Below are positions 44,540 through 53,959 of a stretch of 64,000 nucleotides of DNA, piece after piece. The DNA comes from Akanthomyces muscarius (Eukaryota > Ascomycota > Sordariomycetes > Hypocreales > Cordycipitaceae). Where the stretch lies: positions 496,001 through 560,000 of the forward strand of contig NC_079246.1 in NCBI RefSeq assembly GCF_028009165.1, in the 5' to 3' direction. The translations under genes and the position numbers were made by a program. The notes under the pieces are model-generated. The model had not been told where the DNA came from and made no database searches. It saw only the letters and a program-made list of their open reading frames with translations. Within the stretch, counting starts at the first letter, position 1, and each line of letters starts with the position of its first letter.

Positions 44540-46133
44540 ATGGCACTTTTTGTTGAATTGGAAGCGGAAGACGACGGCGGCGACGCGCAGAATCCCAGTA
44601 GTCGTTGCTCTGCACCGCCGCCAGCCGAAGCTGTCGAGTCCATGACGCCGACCCTCCGCAGTGCCGTGACTGATGCTTTCCATTGCTATCCGTAAGTATT
44701 ACAATGTTTTTACTGAAATGCTCCCTTCTATTCTCGGAAAAAAAAAATGCTAAATCTAAATCTGCCCAAAGCATCGTCGCCGGCATCGTGTCCCACCTCG
44801 ACCTCACCACTCTGGACTCTCTCGCCCGCACCAGTCGCGCCATCCATCGCAGCCTTATCCAATCCCGCGCCGCAATCCTCGCCACCACCCTGCGCTGCTC
44901 CAACGAAAATGTCTCCATTGACACCAAGGTGACGCTGCAGCACCACGCCAACCACGCCAACCACGCCAACGATGCTCACACGAGCGCCGGCTCGCGGCAC
45001 CCGGCCGACGCAAGCAAGGCGAGCCGCTGCGCAAGGGACATGGTGGGCGAATGCCGACGCTGTGCGGCCGTCATCTGCAGGGCAAGCATTATTCTTGGGT
45101 CTGCATTTTCGCTCTCTTCAAACCCTAACCGTGTCAAATAGAATTGTGCATTCAAGCCTCCAGCCATGAACCAACTTCGCGAGCGCCACCGTCGTCTCTG
45201 CACGCCCTGCGCCAAAGCGCCTCTCAAAACGGTGGCATGCCCAAGCCTCGACTTGGCTCTTCCCAGAGGCGTCGAGATGATGCAGCGCTCGCTCTGCGAC
45301 TGCGAGTCGGCCGGTGTCTGGCTGTGCCAGCCCTGTGGACGCACTATTCGCAACGCTGACAGTGACTATATCCGGTACATTCTCTACACTTCCTCGCAAA
45401 CCGTACTGAGTACTAATCTGTACATCTACTTGACAGCATCTGGCGCTGGCGCACCCACTACGGCGAAACCCTTGGCTGTCTGGGCACCGGCATTGGCGAT
45501 GCCGATCGCGGTGTCATCTGTGGCCGCGAGGAGCGCTGTCTGGCTGCCCGCGAGCGCGAGCAGGAGATCGACTGCGACGCTGAAGATGCCCGCAGCAGCC
45601 GGGCATCCTCGTCTTCATCGTCCTCGTCCGACCACCCGACGACGCCATCTAGCGGAAACAACCACCACCATGCATCCTCTTACTTTCCCGTCGTTGCGTC
45701 GTCATCCTACGATTCGCATCCCATTGAGCATCTCAAGGACGAAGCCGTTCGGGAGCGTACCCCGTCCCCACTGCTCCTCGGCCCCGGGTACGCGCGGCAC
45801 GAAATTGAGGGCATTGGCGGCATCGTCAAGCGCAAACTCGTGCGCATGGTACGTGTCGGCAAGTGCGTACCGGAGTGGGAGGAGGAACGGTCGGCCGGCA
45901 GGGTCCTAGGCAGAGAAATCAGACGCGAGGCACGCAGCTGGTGCGGGTGGTGCTGGCGCGTGGTGCCCGGCCGTGACGACCGGCTGCCCACGACGATGCC
46001 GGTACCGGCTGCGTCGACGCAAAATCGTCCTCCAGTGGTGTCCGTGGTACGCAACCCGGCTGACAGCGTCCAGCAATACTCGTACCGGGACCGGAACCGA
46101 GACAACTTTGAGAGCATTACTGCCACAGGTTAA
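44540..46133 (+). CDS. F-box-like, cysteine-rich fungal protein
   Basis: Four exons: 44540-44691, 44772-45081, 45142-45374, 45437-46133, giving 463 residues. After an acidic start comes an F-box-like helix set (PIVAGIVSHLDLTTLDSLAR, then RSLIQSRAAILATTLRCSNE). A cysteine-rich part follows: CARDMVGECRRCAAVICRNC, CTPCAKAPLK and GVWLCQPCGRTIR, which could bind zinc. The C-terminal half has GLGTGIGDADRGVICGREE-like and GPGYARHEIEGIGGIVKRK motifs plus WCGWCWRVVPG. It matches a conserved Pezizomycotina family of F-box-type proteins, possibly SCF ubiquitin-ligase adaptors; the substrate is unknown. Intron 2 uses a GC donor (AGG|GCAAGC) and intron 1 a CAAAG acceptor. Both are needed for frame. Confidence 0.75.
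44943..44971 (+). repeat. 9-nt tandem repeat coding HAN-HAN-HAN
   Basis: Three perfect tandem copies of a 9-mer (CACGCCAAC) inside exon 2 of the F-box-like gene, encoding His-Ala-Asn three times. An in-frame coding minisatellite that can change length without breaking the gene. Confidence 0.8.
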
Positions 46134-46630
46134 TAATGAGCGTCCAATACAAATCGACGCATTCATGACATTGCTATTTACAGTTTGGGTTACATGATTG
46201 GGCATGCTCATCGCAGAATAATGCCAGTCATGTTGGAATATACAGTTTCATGTCTAATACAATACACGGATACAAGGTCTTTTTTTTATGCTTGATCTCA
46301 TTCAGGAACTCTCATCAAGTGTGAAATTATATGCAATGTGCTTTATTCAGTGTGGCATCGTGCGATGCCCTTTTTCACACCTTCGGCTCTAATATGACAA
46401 TGCCATGACGCTCTTCCACGACCCCCTCTATGCTTTACAGTATATATAGTACACTTTCATTTCCCTACGGGGAGATGTGCCATCCAACCTCTTTCCTTCT
46501 CCTTGATACATGTTAAGAAAAAAAAGCCTTTTTGTCCGGTTTTGACCACCCCGACCTCTTCTCCTCGAGGTCAAGAGAGCATGATATAGTACAAGGTGTA
46601 TGCAGTTTTTCGCTCGGCACTGTAGACAGC
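46134..46630. other. convergent 3' intergenic region
   Basis: AT-rich sequence between two facing genes; no gene seen. Confidence 0.45.
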
Positions 46631-47293
46631 CTATAGCTCGCCACGGTACATGAGCTCCGCGCGCCTCTTGCGGTCCTCCCTGGCTGCCGTCTTCTTGTTG
46701 CCCCAGCGCGCCTCGCGCTTCTGCTTCTGCTCCTCGAGCCAGGCCTTGTGCGCGGGTCCCGCGGGCGCCGCGATCTGGACAAACACGGCCGAGCAGCCAA
46801 ACTTCCTCGCGAGCGCGCCGACGCTCCACGTCAGGGGGTCCTCGGCGCGCAGGCGGCGCATCTCCTGGACCTGCTCGGCGGAGAGGTGCTGGCGGGCGGG
46901 CTGCTGCTGCTCGTCCACGCTGCGTCGCGGGTAGCGCATGGCGGGTGGCAGAGGCGAAGTGGAAGGAGGGGAAGAGGCGGAGGTGGGTTTGCGCAGGCGG
47001 GCGCGCGGGTCCGAGGACGGGAGGAAGAGAAAGGGCGTGTGCGAGGGCGACGACTCGGACGCGGGCGGGTTGTAGATGATGCTGTCGGCCGCGGGGAAGG
47101 GCGAGGAGCGGTCGGGGAGGAAGGAGTCGTGGGGGGCGATCTTGAGGGCGCGTTTCGTGCGCGCCGTGGTCTTGTGCCCGCGGGTGGCTGTGAGGGAGGT
47201 GGTGATGGTCGTGGCGAGGCGCTGCTGGGCGGCACCGTGGCGCGCCGCGGCGGCGGCGGCGGCCAGGAGGGAGCTTGCGGGGCGGAACTCCAT
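46631..47293 (-). CDS. mrpl20: mitochondrial ribosomal protein L20 (mL58)
   Basis: Single exon, 220 residues from the ATG at 47293; the open frame further upstream is not needed. The N-terminus is rich in Ala, Arg and Ser without acidic residues, a mitochondrial targeting sequence. It is followed by ATRGHKTTARTKRALKIAPH and DSFLPDRSSPFPAADSIIYN, which identify the yeast Mrpl20 family. The C-terminus (LTWSVGALARKFGCSAVFVQ, then WLEEQKQKREARWGNKKTAA) is the basic part that contacts ribosomal RNA. It is a structural protein of the large mitochondrial ribosomal subunit. The codon bias is strongly GC-rich, which creates long shadow frames on the other strand. Confidence 0.88.
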   Translation of the reverse strand: MEFRPASSLLAAAAAAARHGAAQQRLATTITTSLTATRGHKTTARTKRALKIAPHDSFLPDRSSPFPAADSIIYNPPASESSPSHTPFLFLPSSDPRARLRKPTSASSPPSTSPLPPAMRYPRRSVDEQQQPARQHLSAEQVQEMRRLRAEDPLTWSVGALARKFGCSAVFVQIAAPAGPAHKAWLEEQKQKREARWGNKKTAAREDRKRRAELMYRGEL

Positions 47294-49036
47294 GATGTAT
47301 TTGTGTATTTCGGGTAATTGAGCGGCCAAGGTCTCGAGATTTTGCTCTGGTGAATGGATGGCAAGAAGAAAGTTTGGTTGAGGATTTGTGAGCTGATGTG
47401 ATGCCGGAGCTCTGTTTCGCTTTTTTTCGTCCTAGAGCTCCAAGTGAATGGGTCAATTGGACACGCAGCAGGTCGGATTTCGATGGAGAATTGATGGCAA
47501 GGCAGTAGAGTCGAGGGAAACTGCCTCTCGGAGCCCGTCGCGGATGCTGGCGCGGTTCGTTGCTGTTGCTGGCGATGCGATTGCCGTTGGTTTTCTGTCG
47601 AGGGTCGTCGAGTTCCAGGAACACGGGGGTTCAAGTTTTTCTGTCTGCCAAAAAGCATGCAGCATTGCCTAGAGTGGAAAGTCGCGGGCTCACGTGCCTA
47701 GTCACGTGGAGCCTCTGGTGGTGGTCTGGACGGCTTACACGCAAGCTAGTAGAGCGGGATGCTTGCAGAGACAGTTTTGTTGGTCCCAGCGCTGAATTGA
47801 TTTTGACTTGTAGTGGCTAGTATCGATGGTGTCGTTTCGGCTTTATTAGTTTTATCCTTGGAGAAAAAGGGGGTTTTGTTGGATATCATCTGGTGGCTGT
47901 TTCGAGTCGTCATCCGCAGCTACAGAGTTGGTGGAGGGGAGATCGGCGGTAGCGCTAGGGGTCCAAGGGCTAGTTAGCTGGCATCTGGTTCCAAATGGTT
48001 TACGGTTTATTAGGAAGAGAGAGGGGTTGTATCATGCCAGCCAAGAAGGAATTTTTTTTCCTCACACTGCATAATAAAGGGTTCATAGCTCAGCTGGGGC
48101 AAGAAATGTGTACTAGAGGAAATATCCGTCTCATCACCTTTGAATTATGCAAGCCTGAACCAGGTTGATGCCTTGTACGTCATGGCGAGCTTCACCGCTG
48201 CGCCGTGTAAAATGAAAGGAAAAGGCGCGGTGCATTACTCCCTATCTTGCTCCGTACAACCACTCCAAAGAGATCTTCAACCATGGCCCCAGCTCCTTCA
48301 TTCGCAGCGTGACACAAAGGGAGACCCTTGTCGCGAAGCTGACCAGGTTGTGGCATGCAGCCAGCTTATTAGGGGTCTGGCCTGTAGAGTACAACAGCCT
48401 GGTACTGCCTCTGTACTGTGTACTTGAAGACGGCGCAGAGCGACCCCCACATCCGCTGTAGCTTGCACCTGAAGCGGCAGCTAATCTCTGGTACCGAACT
48501 TGCCTTGTTTGCTTGTTCGGCGACGTACCGTGGCAGGCACAGCTCTCCGTACCTACAGTGGTGTAAATCAACGAGGCCGCCTAAAACTTGCTGCAGCATC
48601 ACACCAGAGCCCTGCCCGGCCCTGAGCTTCCCCCGTCACTGTCACATCCGCATGCTTCCTTCACGTCATCAATTTATTCCTGCATGTTTCTCACTTCTCA
48701 CGCAGTCACACCCACCTTCTCCTCCTCTGCGAGCCTCTTTGTCTGCACAGCTTCATCCGCCAGCTTCATCCGTTGATTCCCAAACTTCAGCCTCTCGTAC
48801 ATCCCCGATTTTTTGCTTGCGCCCGCCTCCGTCATCCTGGCGATCTGACATTGTGGCTCCACCTCGTCACGGACACGCCAGACCTTGTGATCCCGACAAC
48901 GTCCTGCTTCGCCCGGCTTGTCCTACCTCCCATTTCTCCTGAACAATAAAAAAAACATCGTCCTCGCTTCCCTACCATACTTCCTCTCCGACACGCTGCA
49001 ACCACACTTTTGATCCGCCCGTTTGTCCCGCCCATC
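47294..49036. other. divergent promoter region with long leader
   Basis: Holds the upstream region of mrpl20 and, from about 48600, a C/T-rich, G-poor stretch typical of a long leader for the gene starting at 49037. No gene recognised. A sequence with weak tRNA resemblance near 48078 was examined and rejected. Confidence 0.4.
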
Positions 49037-50176
49037 ATGAGTCTTGCCGACGCCGAGCCCATCACTAGCGGCGAGAGGCTAGCACAGCTCGACATTGCAG
49101 ACGACAGCAGCCGTGGCACCTCGACACCCCGTGCAGCTGCTGCCGACGCCGCCGCCGCCGCCGCCAACCCTGCTGCTGCGTCTCATCAGGGCGACGACGA
49201 CAAGACGGCCTCCAAGGGCAAGAAGCGCGCCCTTTTTGGCTTTGGCAGAAAGAAGCAGTCTCCGCCCGCGGCGGACTCGCCGACGGACACCAAGCCTCCG
49301 TTGCTCACAAAGGATTCCTCCAAGCTGTCTGGCGCCACGCCCGGCACGACGCACTCGACGCAGAGCTCCCGCGACTACCCATTTCCCTCCTCGCCCACCC
49401 GTGCGCTGTCTACCTCGCCTCGCCTCTCGTCTCCCGCGGGCTCGCAAATATTTGAGCGAGATGTCCAAGACGGTACCGTTCTCATGCCCAACTCGCCAGC
49501 TATCCCTACCCACATTCAGACGGAAAACTACATCCCCCCCGTGCTCGACGATGCCTCCGAGGCCATCACCAACAATAAGCTCGACCCCGATACGGTGGAG
49601 ATTGTCACGCACTCGTCGCATCAGCCGGCATCTGTCACTGTTACGGGTGCGCCCAACAGCCCCAGTGACCAGCAGTCCTCCACAGAATGGGCGGCCGAGC
49701 TGGCGTCGTTTGCCGATCGCATTGGTGTCCCTGGCGAGACTGCTTCCAATTACGGATCACTAGAATCGGCAGATGTTCGGAGGTTGTCCTTTATCTCTTT
49801 CGCCGACGTGGTGCAATCTGAGCATAGTGCTGGGCTGGGAAGCCCGATGTCTCGGGAGAATATAAGCCTGGCGGGCTTGACATCTTTACCCCCCTCTGCG
49901 TTGAACCGATCTCCTTCACCCATTCGCTCGCCAGTCTCGAGCCAGGGCTTCGGAACCTCGCCGCCAACCAGCAACCCCGGCAGCATGAAGGGCGTCGAGA
50001 TGAGCCCGCCGCGCAAGCTCATGGGCAGCCCCAAGAGCGCCCAGCATTCTCTCGCCGCGCCGAGCGACCTCAATATTGAAACCATGCGACAGGCTCTTCG
50101 ACGAACAGGAAGCACAGATCTGGCCAGCGCCCGCAGCATGCCAGTGAGCCCCATTGACGGACCTGGCTCTCGCTGA
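49037..50176 (+). CDS. Ser/Pro-rich conserved fungal protein
   Basis: Single exon of 379 residues from MSLADAEP; a frame extension of nine codons upstream is possible. The protein is low-complexity: a poly-Ala stretch at about residues 33-50 and a basic patch (KGKKRALFGFGRKKQSP). Many SP/TP pairs follow (FPSSPTRALSTSPRLSSPAG). The block RRLSFISFADVVQSEH looks conserved, and a C-terminal predicted helix (LNIETMRQALRRTGS) closes the protein. The many SP/TP and RRxS sites suggest a phosphoprotein, perhaps cortical or septal, but no catalytic or binding domain is visible. I do not recognise a named family. The long C/T-rich leader suggests good expression. Confidence 0.7.
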   Translation: MSLADAEPITSGERLAQLDIADDSSRGTSTPRAAAADAAAAAANPAAASHQGDDDKTASKGKKRALFGFGRKKQSPPAADSPTDTKPPLLTKDSSKLSGATPGTTHSTQSSRDYPFPSSPTRALSTSPRLSSPAGSQIFERDVQDGTVLMPNSPAIPTHIQTENYIPPVLDDASEAITNNKLDPDTVEIVTHSSHQPASVTVTGAPNSPSDQQSSTEWAAELASFADRIGVPGETASNYGSLESADVRRLSFISFADVVQSEHSAGLGSPMSRENISLAGLTSLPPSALNRSPSPIRSPVSSQGFGTSPPTSNPGSMKGVEMSPPRKLMGSPKSAQHSLAAPSDLNIETMRQALRRTGSTDLASARSMPVSPIDGPGSR

Positions 50177-52073
50177 GCACGAACACGCGACATACATATA
50201 TTTGGCCACGAAGCCTACTCTACTTGAACGCTTTATTTGCAATAGCTTGGAGTTTTGAGGAGAAATTTCTTTGCGGCAGAGATTTGCTGGCACGCGCCGT
50301 CACGGAATATCTGGGCTTGCTGTCTGCGACATTCTTTATACATTTGTTCATTCTGCCATGTTGCTTGGCGTCCCCTTGCAAACACTCCAAATCTCACAAA
50401 AGGCATGATCAAGGCAGACAATCGCCATCTGCTCAAACCTTACCATTGTATCCCACTTATGGATATATGCTACTCTTTCCTTATAGTTGCCGTCACTGGA
50501 GGAGTCTGACGCCATGCGGGACATGCCGTTTCTCCTTTGTCTATTTGGCTTAGCCTTTTTCTTTTCTGTTTTCTTTTGATTTTTTGATATTGTCGAGGGA
50601 TTGTCGAATTTGCAGCATAGGGTCGGGTCGGAGTGGTTCAGGGTCAAATCTGGCACAGCAACAAGTACATAATAATGAAATCCTCTGGAATACCTGCTCA
50701 AGGCAAACATGCTGTCGGTATTGCGCGTGAGGACGGAGATATTTGCACCTGTCAACGCACTCCCGTGCAAGACCTTTTTTTTTCCCCGGAGTCTCGGCGT
50801 CCGGGTTTGGTCTGCACCCCGTGGCTGGACAAGGGCTCGTGAGGTGACGCCTCACGCATCGATGTCGCTGAGGCTATAAATAGAAAGGCTTCATTATGTG
50901 CTGAGACATTTTTAAATGATGGAAAGGGATATTTTAGCGTCTGTGCAAAGTTGGAGGCCTTGCTACGACGGAGGTATTGTATACATGGTCACTACCATGT
51001 TTTCTGAAATTCGTCAACTCCACTCGGAGAGGTGGGATCGGCTCGGATACTCGCTAGAAACTTGTGCTTTATCGGTGGATTTTATTTTTGAACTCTGACG
51101 AGACCGGGCAAAAAAGGAAAAGGAAAGTCCTAGACGAAGAAGATTTTCTAAAAATAACAGAGTCTTGGTGTTAAAAGGGGCGCGGTGGCCGAGCAGGCAC
51201 AAGGTCTCAGGTGCATCGCCACGAGCCAATACCGTAATGTCCGCAGGGGCAAGGGGGGTGGCCGACAGACAACTGTGTGCAAGGTGTCGATTTATTGGTA
51301 TACTGAAAAGTCGCGTTTTGTTTCTTTCCTTTTTTTTTGCTGCTTTTTTTTAACTCGTTTCTAAAAACAAAATTGCCTTCGGGTCTAGAGGGCAGCCGCC
51401 GCGCGCATAGTGCTGAAGAAAAATGCCCCTTCGAATGACCATTTTCCTGCTCTGCTAGTTGGCTTCTTGAGAATGCAGCCAGTGAATTGAAGAAAATAAT
51501 ACGCTGTAGATGGGATTTTCTTTGTTTGAAAGCGAAAGATGGAACATAAACGTGATCCGTGGAAAAGTTGCTACAAATTGTCTTGCAATTTCTTCTTGGG
51601 CAAGAAACAGATGAACACTCACACGTTAGCCTAGACGCATCCGTGGGCCTCGGCGGTTTCAGGACTTGACATGCGTATGTGGAAGTTGTCTGAATGAATC
51701 TGATTGACTAGCAGTCTGCGTCTCGTTCAGCGGAGATATCCAGGAAGCTATCTATAGATGAATGTCAAACTGTATGGCAACCAGATCTATCAACTAGGCG
51801 ACCAGATAACAATGTATCTGAGCAATTAGATCTATGGCTATTAGTTAGATGAGACTCTTTTGCTTCTGTGCCCAAATATTTCCCTGCCAATCCCAGCCGT
51901 AGGCACTTCAAACATGTTTTGTCAGACAAGCATCTAATGGGGATGCAACTCACTGCTTGCTGTTGAACGAAATCAAAAAATGGTTCAACGTAACCTCGAT
52001 ATTCTGTGAGGCCCGCTGATCCTACGCTCAACCCTCATATGTGAGATATATGGAAGGGTCATTGTATGACCTC
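50177..52073. other. 1.9-kb intergenic region
   Basis: AT-rich with T-runs near 51330-51350. No gene recognised. A stretch near 51180 starting like a tRNA-Leu was rejected. Confidence 0.4.
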
Positions 52074-52216
52074 GAGGTACCGTTGATGCACCGCAATACC
52101 TGATAATCTATTAAAGATGGATATAAAATAAGGAAGAAAAAGGACATACCTTAAATGTGATCGCGCTCGCTGCTATATGCACACGGCGCACGCGTAATAG
52201 ATTAGAAGGGTGCCGC
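52074..52216. repeat. direct repeat, copy 1
   Basis: About 143 nt, from GAGGTACCGTTGATGC to AGAAGGGTGCCGC. Aligned by hand to copy 2 at 52285-52428, it differs at about 15 positions, of which about 12 are transitions and 3 transversions, plus one 1-nt indel. The last 38 nt or so are identical. It lies at the 3' side of a possible minus-strand gene remnant and carries an intron-like piece (GTATGT...CAG) on that strand. Confidence 0.8.
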
Positions 52217-52284
52217 TTGCGATGGGTGGTGGTTAGACGTTTGTCCCAGGGTGATGTTTGATGAATAGAGTATCCAGGATATAC

Positions 52285-52428
52285 GAGGTACCATTGATGC
52301 ACCGCAATACCTAATAATCCATTAAAAAATAGATACAAAATAAGGAAGAAAGAGGGCATACCTTGAAAGTGGTCTCGCTCGCCGCTTCATGCACACGGCG
52401 CACGCGTAATAGATTAGAAGGGTGCCGC
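52285..52428. repeat. direct repeat, copy 2
   Basis: Second copy, starting 211 nt after copy 1. On the minus strand it contains GTATGC...TTATTAG, an intron-like segment matching the one in copy 1. Upstream on that strand (52792-52532) is an open frame with a hydrophobic start (FLIYVIFAPVVIVLQH). The two copies may therefore derive from a duplicated exon-intron of a decayed gene. Confidence 0.8.
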
Positions 52429-53391
52429 AGGAGCCCCGAGTACCAGGGGCGTCGAAAATTGTTAAAAGAATGCTCCGTCGCGATAAGACGTCTTGAGCCG
52501 GCCAGGGATAGGTAGGTAGCCCCGGAGTTCTTCAATGGAGCAACTCCGGCAGCTTTTCTACTAACTTCCCTGCCTTCGCTATCGCCATCACCGAGTCCTT
52601 GAGCGCGCTGAACAAATCCTCCAAGCTAACCAGGCATGGCCAGACAACTCCATCGACGAAGTTGCCCAGAAAGGATTGTCTCCTGGAGCCGGGAGGGCGC
52701 TCGGGCGAGAGGCGGAGGTGGCGGGTAGCGTGCTGCAAGACGATCACGACCGGAGCGAAAATAACGTATATTAAGAAGGAACTGAGGCACATCGATTAGC
52801 GGACAGAAAGGTTACTTACAAGTTGTCCAAACGTACTGCATCTTAGGATAGGTGAAGAGGAGGGGGGTTGAGGACCACGCTGCAAAACTCAGAGCGTTGC
52901 CATATCATCTTGCAAACAAGTTGGGAAGGTACGATTAAGCAGTCCTGTCGCGCAGCCACGCTAATGCTCTGGCTAGACGCGCTCGACACACCTAATTCAC
53001 ACGAAAAATAACTTTTCTGATACCTTGTCTTTAAATACGGTGTACCCTCGACCTTGTGAAGTAGAGGAGTGATGCCAATGCAATGGTGATTGAAACAGAC
53101 CTTTGCCCACCTTCCGAACCCAGCACATAACCGACCGACTCATCCACTATTTTATGAACACTCTACGTCAAAACCCAGCGCCATACTTGAGAGAGAAGAA
53201 GTAGATGGACTGAAAAGAATTCGTCAAGCTCGCGTAGACTGGGCTGCAGAACCACCTCTTCGAAGCCCCCCAGTGCGAGCGCAGCTCTTTCAGACCAGGT
53301 CCGCGGGTGCAACGACAGCCGAACAAGTCGCAGAAGATGTCGCCATAGCTGGAGGCTTGTTGTCAGGCGAATTTACAAATCAAAAGCAGTA
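52429..53391. other. intergenic with possible gene remnant
   Basis: The minus-strand frame 52792-52532 starts with a hydrophobic helix and may be preceded by a small exon with a GTAAGT intron near 52820. It stops before the duplicated segment. I cannot assign a family, and no intact gene is supported. Confidence 0.3.
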
Positions 53392-53959
53392 CTAGTAATA
53401 GTACAAGTCAGTGTCCTTGTGCGCTCTAGTGGTGGACATGAAAGAATGCGATGGGAGGAAAAGGATGAGAGCGTAAAAGAGGCATGATGGCTACATACCT
53501 CGGCTGGGGCTGGTATCGCTGTGCGACACGCGGAGCGAATAAGAAACATGTATATAGATGAATCACATATACAGCAATGCACCTGCGAGTATGTGCAGTG
53601 TATACGCCGTGAGGGACAAGCAGCGGCAGTGAGCCAAGTGCTCCCCCCAGCGGAAGGGTGACGAGGTGAAGTGCCCAAGGCAGGTTCATCGTGCTATGAA
53701 ACACCATGATGTGCAGTGCCCACAGTAGACCCAGACGTAGTCTTTTTCCGTCTACATCCTGAGAAAAGGTGAATCTCGGTGGCTCCTCCGTGTCTGCTGT
53801 CGGTGGTGGCAACGACCAGGCCTCGCCCGCCATAGCGGCGGCCAGATGGGAGGCTGTCGTGTACTGTGCAAACGCCGCGGGGATGGTGATGCAGGCAATC
53901 ACACAAGCATGTGTGAGAAATGAGAGTGGTAATTCGATGATGGTGTATATAACAGACAT
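53392..53959 (-). CDS. possible small multi-pass membrane protein
   Basis: Proposed exons 53959-53499 and 53425-53392 with a 73-nt intron (GTATGT donor, CACTAG acceptor), giving 164 residues. There are about three hydrophobic segments: FLTHACVIACITIPAAF, then LGLLWALHIMVFHSTMN with LVTLPLGGALGSLPLLV, then CIAVYVIHLYTCFLFA. The tail is polar (RAHKDTDLYYY). No family is recognised and codon usage is unremarkable, so this may be a lineage-specific gene or a chance open frame. Confidence 0.3.

Noticed and set aside
46748..47317. 189-codon plus-strand open frame
   Set aside because: Antisense to mrpl20, Gly/Arg-rich shadow.
48076..48165. tRNA-like sequence (GGGTTCA...TAGCTCAG...TGAACC)
   Set aside because: The outer stem pairs and TAGCTCAG resembles a D-arm, but there is no GAGC to close the D stem and no TTCGA-type T-arm.
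51178..51260. Start resembling tRNA-Leu (GGTGGCCGAGCAGG)
   Set aside because: No matching acceptor strand, T-arm or anticodon stem.
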